6,980 bases of DNA from Candidatus Aciduliprofundum sp. Lineage in GTDB: Archaea; Thermoplasmatota; Thermoplasmata; Thermoplasmatales; Aciduliprofundaceae. Below are positions 1 to 6,047 of the stretch, in pieces. The stretch's first letter is position 1; each line of letters opens with the position of its first letter. Below the pieces are notes generated by a model, which worked only from the letters and a program-made list of their open reading frames with translations, had not been told where the DNA came from and did no database searches. A program made the translations under genes and the position numbers. The DNA lies in the NCBI GenBank assembly GCA_015523135.1, contig WAKY01000064.1:1-6980 (forward strand), in the 5' to 3' direction.

Positions 1-2
1 AG

Positions 3-455
3 ATGGATGTCAAGTTTCAGAGAAGATTGGCTGCAAGCATATTAAAATGCGGTGAAGAGCGTGTTTGGATGGACCCAAATGCTTTAGATGAAATTAAAGA
101 AGCTGTCACACGAGAGGATATTAAGATGCTCATAAAGAGGGGGCTCATCAAGAGGAAGAAGATAAAGGGCACTTCAAGGGTAAGGGCAAATTACATAAGG
201 ATGCAGAAAGAAAAAGGTCGCCGCAAAGGTCCAGGCTCTAGAAAGGGAAAGAAATATGCGAGATATCCAAGGAAGGAGAGATGGATGAAGACTATAAGGC
301 CTATAAGAGCCACACTTAAAGATTTGAGGGATAGTGGAAAAATAGACAAGCATATTTATAGGCGTTTTTACAGGCTTGCCAAGGGTGGTACATTCAAGAG
401 TAGAAACCACCTTTTGATGCACTTAAAGGCAGAAGGATACGTTAAGGAGGAATGA
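3..455 (+). CDS. rpl19e: Large ribosomal subunit protein eL19 (L19e)
   Basis: This is a structural protein of the archaeal/eukaryotic 50S/60S subunit with no bacterial counterpart. The 150-residue product is full length for archaeal L19e. It opens with the family's typical QRRLAASIL (residues 6-14), followed by RVWMDP (20-25) and TREDIKMLIKRGLIK (36-50). A very basic rRNA-binding linker, about 49-93, includes KGPGSRKGKKYAR, and a helical C-terminal part contains RPIRATLKDLRDSGKID (99-115) and YRRFYRLAKGGTF (119-131). The ATG at 3 matches the family start, but only two bases lie upstream, so its ribosome binding site is outside the window. The stop overlaps an ATG (ATGA, 452-455), and the next gene's Shine-Dalgarno motif lies in its last codons. 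In archaeal spc operons rpl32e usually precedes this gene. Identification is secure. Confidence 0.97.
   Translation: MDVKFQRRLAASILKCGEERVWMDPNALDEIKEAVTREDIKMLIKRGLIKRKKIKGTSRVRANYIRMQKEKGRRKGPGSRKGKKYARYPRKERWMKTIRPIRATLKDLRDSGKIDKHIYRRFYRLAKGGTFKSRNHLLMHLKAEGYVKEE
446..450 (+). promoter_or_regulatory. Shine-Dalgarno site of rpl18
   Basis: GGAGG lies inside the end of rpl19e. It is 7 nt from the ATG at 458 but only 1 nt from the ATG at 452. The spacing therefore favours 458 as the rpl18 start, even though 452 gives the longer frame. Confidence 0.8.
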
Positions 456-457
456 AA

Positions 458-955
458 ATGGCAGAAAATGCAATATATAGGGTTAAGATGCGAAGAAGGA
501 GAGAAGGCAAGACAAATTATAGGAAGAGATTAACCTATCTCAAATCTGGCAAGCCAAGGGCTGTTGTAAGAAAGACCTTGAAATATATAATTGTGCAAAT
601 TGTAGATTACCATGATGATGGCGATAAAATATTAGTGGGTGTGAATTCCTCACATTTGAAAAAATATGGATGGAGCGGTTCTTTCAAGAACACACCGGCT
701 GCATACCTAACAGGATACCTTGCTGGAAAGTTAGCACTTAAGAATGGGATAGAAGAGGCAGTTTTAGATATTGGACTTCAAAGCCCGGTAAAGGGTTCAA
801 GAGTTTTTGCAGCCTTAAAGGGAATGGTTGATGCAGGTTTGAATGTTCCCCATAGCGAGGAAGTGTATCCCTCTGAGGAGAGAATTAAAGGTGAGCATAT
901 CTCCGAGGATATTGCAAAAATGTTTGAAGAAGTTAAAGCTAAAATGGAGGTATAA
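458..955 (+). CDS. rpl18: Large ribosomal subunit protein uL18 (archaeal L18, 5S rRNA-binding)
   Basis: L18 binds 5S rRNA together with L5 and anchors it in the central protuberance of the large subunit. From the ATG at 458 the product has 165 residues and begins MAENAIYRVKMRRRREGKTNYRKRL. This matches archaeal L18 proteins, whose basic start reads (F/M)RRRREGKT-YRKRL. Further hallmarks are AAYLTGYLAGKLA (81-93), VLDIGLQSPVKGSRVFAALKG (102-122), NVPHSEEVYPSEERIKGEHI (129-148) and a short acidic/basic helical tail. An alternative ATG at 452 would add Met-Lys and form an ATGA overlap with rpl19e, but the GGAGG at 446-450 is too close to it. The stop is followed by a 2-nt gap and then rps5. Translation is probably coupled to rpl19e. 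Confidence 0.96.
   Translation: MAENAIYRVKMRRRREGKTNYRKRLTYLKSGKPRAVVRKTLKYIIVQIVDYHDDGDKILVGVNSSHLKKYGWSGSFKNTPAAYLTGYLAGKLALKNGIEEAVLDIGLQSPVKGSRVFAALKGMVDAGLNVPHSEEVYPSEERIKGEHISEDIAKMFEEVKAKMEV
946..950 (+). promoter_or_regulatory. Shine-Dalgarno site of rps5
   Basis: GGAGG sits in the penultimate codons of rpl18, 7 nt before the rps5 ATG at 958. It has the same spacing as the sites used for rpl18 and the DUF106 gene. Confidence 0.8.
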
Positions 956-957
956 AA

Positions 958-1611
958 ATGGACTGGGAACCCAAAACAAGGCTTGGGAAACTCGTTTACG
1001 AGGGTAAGATAACAAATATGTCCCAAGCATTGCAAAGCGGCTTACCTCTTAGAGAGCCAGAGATAGTGGATATCTTGCTTCCAAATCTTAAGGAAGAGGT
1101 AATTGATGTTAGAATGGTTCAGCGTATGACAGATAGTGGTAGAAGGACAAAATTCTCAGTTATGGTTGCTGTGGGCAATGGAGATGGATTTGTTGGTATA
1201 GGTAAGGCAAAGGCAAAGGAAGTTGGAGCTGCCATAAGAAAGGCAATTGAGGTTGCAAAATTAAACATTATTGAGATAAAGCGTGGTTGTGGCTCTTGGG
1301 AATGCGGTTGTGGTATGCCTCATTCTTTACCGTTTAAAGTTACGGGTAAATGTGGTTCAGTTCGCGTAACTTTAAAACCAGCACCAAAAGGGGTGGGGCT
1401 TGCAGTGGGAGATGTTGCAAAGACTATACTTCAGCTTGCAGGTGTTAAAGATGTTTGGGGATTTACCCAAGGGCATACTAAAACAACTGTAAATTATGCA
1501 ATGGCAACTTATGATGCTCTGAGGCAAACTACAATAGTTAGAGTAAATCCACGCTTAATTATGCCAATCTACAAAGGAGGTGTAGAGAATGTTAGCAGTG
1601 ATCAGAGTTAG
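958..1611 (+). CDS. rps5: Small ribosomal subunit protein uS5 (archaeal S5)
   Basis: S5 is a 30S protein near the mRNA entry channel and decoding region, where it affects accuracy. The product has 217 residues, in the archaeal range. After an archaeal N-terminal extension (about 1-46) comes the dsRNA-binding-like S5 N domain (about 47-110), with GRRTKFSVMVAVGNGDGFVG (61-80) and IGKAKAKEVGAAIRKA. The archaeal Cys-rich linker CGSWECGCG follows (111-119; Cys111, 116, 118), then PHSLPFKVTGKCGSV (121-135, Cys132), and the C-terminal domain follows with APKGVGLAVGDVAKTILQLAG (142-162). The last eight codons overlap rpl30, and the rpl30 Shine-Dalgarno site is read as the Lys-Gly-Gly codons at 206-208. 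The start is fixed by GGAGG at 946-950. Identification is secure. Confidence 0.97.
   Translation: MDWEPKTRLGKLVYEGKITNMSQALQSGLPLREPEIVDILLPNLKEEVIDVRMVQRMTDSGRRTKFSVMVAVGNGDGFVGIGKAKAKEVGAAIRKAIEVAKLNIIEIKRGCGSWECGCGMPHSLPFKVTGKCGSVRVTLKPAPKGVGLAVGDVAKTILQLAGVKDVWGFTQGHTKTTVNYAMATYDALRQTTIVRVNPRLIMPIYKGGVENVSSDQS
1573..1582 (+). promoter_or_regulatory. Strong Shine-Dalgarno site of rpl30 inside rps5
   Basis: AAAGGAGGTG contains GGAGGTG, the longest match in this window to the complement of the usual archaeal 16S rRNA 3' end. It ends 6 nt before the rpl30 ATG at 1589 (8 nt counted from GGAGG) and supports that start despite the 23-nt overlap with rps5. Confidence 0.8.
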
Positions 1612-2065
1612 AGGTAGAACAGGAGTTAGAAAGGAGATAAGCGACACGCTAAAAATGCTAAATTTGACAAGAATAAATCATTGCGTGCTCGTACCTGAAA
1701 CTCCATCTTACAAGGGAATGCTTCAAAAGGTAAAAGATTATGTGACTTGGGGAGAGATAAGCAAGGAAACTTTAGAGAAATTGATAAGAACTCGGGGCAG
1801 GTTGTATGGAGATAAGCCCATAACGGATAAGTATGTGAAGGATAGCATGGGATTTGAGAATATATCTGCATTGGCAGATGCAATAGTTGCAGGAAAAGTC
1901 CTTTACAAAGATATACCAAGTGTAAAGCCAATTTTCAGGTTGCATCCCCCATTGAAGGGTTGGGAGAAGACAAAGAGGCATTTCACTGAGGGAGGTGCTC
2001 TTGGATATAGAGGCAAGGAGATAAACGACCTAATTTTGAGGATGTTAGGACCGGGGGTGGAATAA
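1589..2065 (+). CDS. rpl30: Large ribosomal subunit protein uL30 (long archaeal form)
   Basis: L30 is a surface protein of the large subunit that contacts 23S rRNA. This 158-residue product is the archaeal/eukaryotic L30-L7e type. The ferredoxin-like L30 core, about 60 residues in bacteria (here LAVIRVRGRTGVRKEISDTL to about residue 58), is followed by an archaeal extension. That extension contains TRGRLYGDKPITD (68-80), a helical stretch to about 105 and the conserved FRLHPPLKGWE (116-126) and FTEGGALGYRG (132-142). The start lies within rps5, giving a 23-nt overlap (1589-1611), and is backed by the strongest Shine-Dalgarno motif in the window. The stop codon TAA abuts the rpl15 ATG with no gap, so ribosomes can pass directly from one gene to the next. 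Confidence 0.96.
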   Translation: MLAVIRVRGRTGVRKEISDTLKMLNLTRINHCVLVPETPSYKGMLQKVKDYVTWGEISKETLEKLIRTRGRLYGDKPITDKYVKDSMGFENISALADAIVAGKVLYKDIPSVKPIFRLHPPLKGWEKTKRHFTEGGALGYRGKEINDLILRMLGPGVE

Positions 2066-2491
2066 ATGGCAAGGAAGAAATCAAGGAAAATGCGTGGCTC
2101 AAATACATACGGCCATGGAATAAAGGGAAGAAGAGGTGCAGGTAGAAAGGGAGGCCGTGGATATGCAGGCCTTGGAAAACATCACTGGAGCTTTGCACTT
2201 AAGAATCCTGAGTTCCTCTGGGGTAATCATGGCTTTACATCACATCATCCCAAGGAAGAAATTGATACAATAAATATCGGTGTGCTCAATGAGAACATAG
2301 AGGCTCTTGTTAAGAATGGATTTGCAAAACTCGAGGGAGAAATATACGAAGTGGATTTAACAAAGATGGGAATAAAGAAACTTCTCGGAAAGGGTAAAGC
2401 AACCAGGAAGATGAGGGTTAAAGTTAAATATGCATCTTCTAATGCCGTTGAAAAAATAGAAGATGTGGGTGGTGAAGTGATCTATGTCTGA
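2066..2491 (+). CDS. rpl15: Large ribosomal subunit protein uL15 (archaeal L15)
   Basis: L15 is a late-assembling large-subunit protein whose glycine- and arginine-rich extension threads into 23S rRNA. The product has 141 residues, about the archaeal norm. Its N-terminal part is extended and basic (MARKKSRKMRGS; KGRRGAGRKGGRGYAGLGKHHW, about 20-41). The C-terminal globular domain carries INIGVLNENIEAL (69-81), the LGKGKATRKMRVKV core (107-120) and the family's closing pattern of a helix followed by GGEVIYV (135-141). The ATG follows the rpl30 TAA directly; a GGTGG at 2056-2060 is the likely, slightly imperfect ribosome binding site. The final codons overlap the secY start by 8 nt. This L15-SecY arrangement is the same as in the bacterial spc operon. 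Confidence 0.96.
   Translation: MARKKSRKMRGSNTYGHGIKGRRGAGRKGGRGYAGLGKHHWSFALKNPEFLWGNHGFTSHHPKEEIDTINIGVLNENIEALVKNGFAKLEGEIYEVDLTKMGIKKLLGKGKATRKMRVKVKYASSNAVEKIEDVGGEVIYV
2471..2475 (+). promoter_or_regulatory. Shine-Dalgarno site of secY
   Basis: GGTGA lies 8 nt before the ATG at 2484, within the last codons of rpl15. It supports a secY start that includes the long N-terminal extension. Confidence 0.6.
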
Positions 2492-4283
2492 GGAAGAGAT
2501 ACCCCGTAAAAAGGGACTGGCTTTACCAGTACTGATCTCTTGGATAATATTTACGTACCTTTACTTCTCGATAGTTAAATGGAAACTTCTTAGTTTGCAT
2601 GAAATGTGGAATATAATAACTGTGCAATGGGTTGATTTTCTTATTTACCTTTTATGGTCAGTCCCTACATTCTATTTGGGGTATCTTGTAGTATCTTATA
2701 ATGGTGAGAAAAGCAAGCTTTATGGTTTGAAGCCCGTATTGCAGTATCTGCCTTTAATTAAAAAACCAAAGGGACATGTCCATTTTAAGCAGAAACTTAT
2801 GTGGACATTTCTTACTTTGCTGATTTACTTCTCCCTCACAAATATATACATTTATGGGTTGGATAAAGCAAAAACAATTGATCTATTTGCATCTTTCCGC
2901 GCTATAATGGCTGGAGCCTCTGGCTCTCTAGTGCATCTTGGTATAGGTCCAATAGTAACGGCAAGTATAATTATGCAGCTATTTGTGGGTGCTAAGCTCT
3001 TCAACATAGATCTTACAAAGGATGACGATAAAGCTATATACCAGAGCACACAAAAATTATTGGTTATAATAATGATATTCGTTGAGGCAATTCCACAAGT
3101 TTTCGGGTATTTACAACCTTCAAATGCTTTTGTAAAGGGCCTTGATGCATTTGCTCCTGGGCATGGAATGTTTTTAGCCCAACTTATAATTGTATTGCAG
3201 CTCTTCTTTGGCTCATATATCGTGTTCCTTATGGATGAGGTTGTATCAAAATGGGGTATTGGCTCAGGTATCTCGCTTTTCATAGCTGCCGGAGTTTCTG
3301 AGGCAATATTTACAGGTATAGTGTCTTGGATTCCGCCTCATACTGATATGCCTCTGAGCATTCACAATCCACCCAGCGGTACTATACCTAAAACGGTTTA
3401 TATATTAACTCACAGCAGTGCTGCACAGCTATACGGTGGGCGCATAGAGTCCATCCTGTTTGCACCTCCAAATCCAATAATAGCGTTGTTAGGCACTACC
3501 ATAATATTCCTATTTGTTGCCTATGCTGAAAGTACAAAGATAGAATTGCCCTTAGCTCACGAGCGTGCTCGCGGTGCTCGCGGTAGGTATCCTATAAAGT
3601 TGATGTACTCATCAAACATACCTGTGATACTTACATCCGCTTTGCTAGCAAATGTTGCCATGTGGTCCATCTTGTTTTGGACCAATCCTACATTGAGCCA
3701 GATACCAATATTAGGACACAATCCTTGGATAGGAGCGTATCCAACACCTCAGCAGGCTGCAGAATGGGGAATTAAAACTACAACGCCTATTGGTGGTCTT
3801 GCTTATTATCTCAATAGGGTGAGAGGTCTAAATTATTGGCTCTTACCTTTGATAAATCCGCAGGCATACCATTATGTGTTCACGTATCAAACTTACTGGA
3901 TGTTGGTGGGTAATGTAATTGTTTATGTTAGCTTTATGATAGGTATGAGCATCCTCTTTGCCAAGTTCTGGATTGAAACTGCAAATATGAATGCAAAAGC
4001 AATCGCAAAGCAGATACAATCAAGTGGGATGCAGATTCCTGGATTTAGACGCAGTCCAGCGGTACTTGAGAAAATTTTAAACAAGTACATCCCTGCAGTT
4101 ACTATATTTAGCGGAGCTGCCGTCGGTGCTCTAGCCGCATTTGCAGACCTTATAGGGACTGTAGGTAATACCTCAGGTACGGGGGTACTTCTAACTGTAG
4201 GTATATTAATTCAGTTCTATGAGGCTATGGGCAAAGAGCAGTTGATGGAGATGCATCCTGTCATAAGGCAGTTCTTCGAGTGA
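2484..4283 (+). CDS. secY: Protein translocase subunit SecY (Sec61 alpha), extended form
   Basis: SecY is the membrane channel through which proteins are exported or inserted, working with SecE, Sec61-beta and the ribosome. The conserved core runs from about residue 80 to 599. HLGIGPIVTASIIMQLFVG (151-169) is the plug/TM2 region. MDEVVSKWGIGSGISLFIAAG (250-270) spans the 4/5 loop and TM5. YAESTKIELPLAHERARGARGRYPIK (347-372) is the ribosome-binding 6/7 loop. WIETANMNAKAIAKQI to FRRSP (496-524) is the 8/9 loop, and GTGVLLTVGILIQFYE (565-580) is TM10. At 599 residues it is far longer than the Methanocaldococcus jannaschii protein (about 436). The excess is an N-terminal piece of about 79 residues with two hydrophobic segments (about 12-31 and 50-71) and two enlarged loops (about 280-330 and 398-470), both expected to face outward. 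The start overlaps rpl15 by 8 nt. No frameshift or missing core segment is visible. Confidence 0.97.
   Translation: MSEEEIPRKKGLALPVLISWIIFTYLYFSIVKWKLLSLHEMWNIITVQWVDFLIYLLWSVPTFYLGYLVVSYNGEKSKLYGLKPVLQYLPLIKKPKGHVHFKQKLMWTFLTLLIYFSLTNIYIYGLDKAKTIDLFASFRAIMAGASGSLVHLGIGPIVTASIIMQLFVGAKLFNIDLTKDDDKAIYQSTQKLLVIIMIFVEAIPQVFGYLQPSNAFVKGLDAFAPGHGMFLAQLIIVLQLFFGSYIVFLMDEVVSKWGIGSGISLFIAAGVSEAIFTGIVSWIPPHTDMPLSIHNPPSGTIPKTVYILTHSSAAQLYGGRIESILFAPPNPIIALLGTTIIFLFVAYAESTKIELPLAHERARGARGRYPIKLMYSSNIPVILTSALLANVAMWSILFWTNPTLSQIPILGHNPWIGAYPTPQQAAEWGIKTTTPIGGLAYYLNRVRGLNYWLLPLINPQAYHYVFTYQTYWMLVGNVIVYVSFMIGMSILFAKFWIETANMNAKAIAKQIQSSGMQIPGFRRSPAVLEKILNKYIPAVTIFSGAAVGALAAFADLIGTVGNTSGTGVLLTVGILIQFYEAMGKEQLMEMHPVIRQFFE
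3567..3584 (+). repeat. 9-bp tandem duplication in secY 6/7 loop
   Basis: GCTCGCGGT occurs twice in direct succession (3567-3575 and 3576-3584). It is in frame and encodes Ala-Arg-Gly twice (residues 362-367) within the cytosolic loop that contacts the ribosome. The CGC codons are unusual here, where Arg is mostly AGG/AGA. Confidence 0.85.
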
Positions 4284-4284
4284 T
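4278..4284 (+). promoter_or_regulatory. Probable ribosome binding site of adkA
   Basis: GAGTGAT, spanning the secY stop codon, resembles the GGAGGTGAT complement of the 16S 3' end. It ends 4 nt before the ATG at 4289. It supports that ATG over the GTG at 4280, which has only an AAGG (4265-4268) 11 nt away. Confidence 0.45.
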
Positions 4285-4288
4285 AAAG

Positions 4289-4834
4289 ATGAGGGTTGTG
4301 GCTGCAGGAGTGCCTGGAGTGGGAAAAACGAGCATATTGAACGAAGTGGCTAATAGGGCAAATTACCCCATTGTGAACTATGGCACTTTGATGTTTGAGA
4401 TGGCCCAAGCAGAAGGGTTGGTAAGTGATAGAGATGAGATGAGAAAATTGCCAGTAGCTACTCAGAGAGACCTTCAAAAAAGGGCTGCAGAGAAAATTGC
4501 AAAGATGGATGATGTGATTGTTGATACTCATCTAACCATAAAAACTCCTGCAGGATACTTTCCCGGATTACCAAAGTGGGTTTTGGATGCAATGAAGCCA
4601 GAGATGATCGTTGTCATAGAGGCTAGTGCCAAAGAGATATTTGAAAGAAGAAAGAGGGATGCAACCAGAAAGAGGGATTTTGAAAGTGTGGAAGGCATAG
4701 AAGAGCATTTAAAGGTAAATAGATATACTGCTTTTGCATGTTCTATGTATACAGGAGCAACGGTGTTAATATTGAAAAATAATGAAGGGGAGCTAGAAAA
4801 GGCGGTTAATAGATTTATGGAGGCGCTAAAATGA
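4289..4834 (+). CDS. adkA: Archaeal-type adenylate kinase AdkA
   Basis: AdkA converts ATP + AMP to 2 ADP in the cytosol. It belongs to the archaeal family, distinct from bacterial Adk, whose characterised members are trimers. From ATG 4289 the product has 181 residues, near the family norm. The Walker A loop is GVPGVGKT (7-14). VNYGTLMFEMAQAEGLVSDRDEMRKL (29-54) forms the nucleotide-monophosphate-binding region. The family signature VIVDTHLTIKTPAGYFPGLP (76-95) follows the second parallel strand, and RRKRDATRKRDF (120-131) is the short Arg-rich lid. The frame is also open to a GTG at 4280, which would add three residues and overlap the secY stop by 4 nt; spacing and family N-termini favour 4289. 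The end overlaps the next gene by ATGA. Its place right after secY is the common archaeal order. Confidence 0.94.
   Translation: MRVVAAGVPGVGKTSILNEVANRANYPIVNYGTLMFEMAQAEGLVSDRDEMRKLPVATQRDLQKRAAEKIAKMDDVIVDTHLTIKTPAGYFPGLPKWVLDAMKPEMIVVIEASAKEIFERRKRDATRKRDFESVEGIEEHLKVNRYTAFACSMYTGATVLILKNNEGELEKAVNRFMEALK
4819..4823 (+). promoter_or_regulatory. Shine-Dalgarno site of the DUF106 gene
   Basis: GGAGG in the last codons of adkA lies 7 nt before the ATG at 4831. Confidence 0.8.
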
Positions 4835-5511
4835 CAGATGGAGCTGCATCTCCCACACCAGTAGTTCCCAAGCAATCTAGTATGAGCAGTCTTTATATGA
4901 TGATAACCCTTTTTATGCTTCTTATTTTATTTATCCCAAGTTTGAGAGAAGCTTTGGGTATTGCAGCAGGAATTGTTTTAGAACCTCTTTTCGCCTTCAA
5001 CTATAATTATCCTCTTTACACTTTTCTTGCTACTGGGATTTTAGTTACACTAATTAATACTTGGGCGAGACACCACTATACTGATTGGATAAGTATGGCA
5101 AGGATGCAAGAGAAGATGAAAGCATTCAATAAGGTTTACAGGGAGGCAGTGAGAAAACAGGATTTGAATCAGATAGAGAAACTTAAAAAGATGCAGACAA
5201 AGTATATGGCAGAGAATATGCAGATACAGAGCAACAGTATGAAAGCCACCATGTTTACCATGTTTATTGTAATAGCCATATTTACTTGGCTTTGGGTATT
5301 TCTCCAAACAAAGACGCATTATACTCTTATAGCAATCCCTTGGAGCAATGTTATTGAACTCAATAAAGTTCAATATCTCTTTCCAAACTGGCTTCTAATA
5401 TATTCTGCCTTTACCATGCCACTCAGCTGGGTTGTTACATACATATTCAAGTATATGGAATTCAGAAAGAAGATTAAAGAGCTCCCAGCTGAGATTGAGG
5501 CGGTAGAATGA
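4831..5511 (+). CDS. DUF106 / EMC3-TMCO1 family membrane protein (archaeal YidC-like insertase)
   Basis: The 226-residue product fits the archaeal DUF106 family, related to EMC3, TMCO1, Get1 and YidC, which help insert membrane proteins. Hydrophobic segments lie at about 19-37, 62-79, 138-159 and 186-207. Between the second and third is a charged helical hairpin rich in Lys, Glu, Gln and Met (about 86-136, for example RMQEKMKAFNKVYREAVRKQ), the cytosolic coiled coil typical of this superfamily. The C-terminal tail is charged (EFRKKIKELPAEIEAVE). The first hydrophobic segment precedes a proline break and may be peripheral or a signal-anchor. An insertase role is inferred from family knowledge and from placement near secY. 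The gene overlaps both neighbours by 4 nt (ATGA at 4831-4834 and 5508-5511). Family assignment is fairly firm, the exact substrate unknown. Confidence 0.85.
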   Translation: MTDGAASPTPVVPKQSSMSSLYMMITLFMLLILFIPSLREALGIAAGIVLEPLFAFNYNYPLYTFLATGILVTLINTWARHHYTDWISMARMQEKMKAFNKVYREAVRKQDLNQIEKLKKMQTKYMAENMQIQSNSMKATMFTMFIVIAIFTWLWVFLQTKTHYTLIAIPWSNVIELNKVQYLFPNWLLIYSAFTMPLSWVVTYIFKYMEFRKKIKELPAEIEAVE

Positions 5512-6047
5512 GGATAACAATAAGTGGTCCACCTGGAAGCGGAAAAACAACAGTGGCAAAGATTCTAGCTCAAAAATTGGGTTTTAAGTTAATATCTGGG
5601 GGAGATATATTTAGGGAGATGGCTAAGGAACACAATATGGATCTTGTGGAATTTAGCAAATATGCTGAAAATAATTGGGGTGTTGATAGAGAGATTGATA
5701 GGAGATTAGTTGAGCTTGCAAAGGAAAACGATAATGTTATTATAGACTCAAGGTTGAGTGGTTGGCTCGCATACTTAAATAATATTCCGGCATTTAAAGT
5801 ATATGTTAACGCTTCTTTGCCTGTACGCGTTGAAAGGATTTGGAAGAGAGAAGGGGGAGAACTTGAAAAGATAAAGGAAGAGAGCATCTATCGTGAGAAA
5901 AGTGAGAAATTAAGATACAAGGAAATTTACAACATAGATTTTAATGATTTGAGTATTTATGATTTAATTGTGGAAAGCGATAATTTAACCCCTGAGGAGA
6001 TAGCTAAAGTTATAATGGAGGAGAGTGGAGTTGGAGTGCAGTGTTGA
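5508..6047 (+). CDS. cmk: Cytidylate kinase (archaeal type)
   Basis: Cmk phosphorylates CMP/dCMP to the diphosphate using ATP, feeding the pyrimidine nucleotide pool. The 179-residue product is typical of the short archaeal family. It has a Walker A loop GPPGSGKT (7-14), the SGGDIFREMAKEHNMDL segment (30-46) in the monophosphate-binding region, NVIIDSRLSGWLA (76-88), KVYVNASLPVRVERI (97-111) on the fourth strand and lid start, and the Arg-rich lid-to-core stretch REKSEKLRYKEIYNIDFNDLSIYDLIV (129-155), which is strongly archaeal Cmk-like. It starts in an ATGA overlap with the DUF106 gene; GAGG at 5497-5500 is its likely ribosome binding site (7-nt spacing). The last eight codons, including the stop, overlap cbf5. 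In many euryarchaea rpl34e and rpl14e flank cmk; neither is present here. Confidence 0.93.
   Translation: MRITISGPPGSGKTTVAKILAQKLGFKLISGGDIFREMAKEHNMDLVEFSKYAENNWGVDREIDRRLVELAKENDNVIIDSRLSGWLAYLNNIPAFKVYVNASLPVRVERIWKREGGELEKIKEESIYREKSEKLRYKEIYNIDFNDLSIYDLIVESDNLTPEEIAKVIMEESGVGVQC
6017..6021 (+). promoter_or_regulatory. Shine-Dalgarno site of cbf5
   Basis: GGAGG within the end of cmk lies 3 nt before the GTG at 6025 and 9 nt before an in-frame TTG at 6031. It confirms that translation starts near here but does not settle which of the two non-ATG codons is used. Confidence 0.55.

Noticed and set aside
452..457. ATG at 452 as the rpl18 start
   Set aside because: The GGAGG at 446-450 would be only 1 nt away; the ATG at 458 has 7-nt spacing and gives the family-typical N-terminus.
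612..618. C-box-like ATGATGA (also at 4897-4903), as a hint of a C/D box RNA
   Set aside because: No D-box CTGA follows at a suitable distance in either case, and both lie in conserved coding sequence.
2852..3283. Long open frame on the - strand within secY (143 codons)
   Set aside because: It is fully antisense to the conserved SecY core, has no recognisable motif and no ribosome binding context that I can support; it is a shadow of secY codon usage. The other - strand frames (for example 174-422, 1626-1931, 4528-4875, 5570-5887) fail for the same reason.
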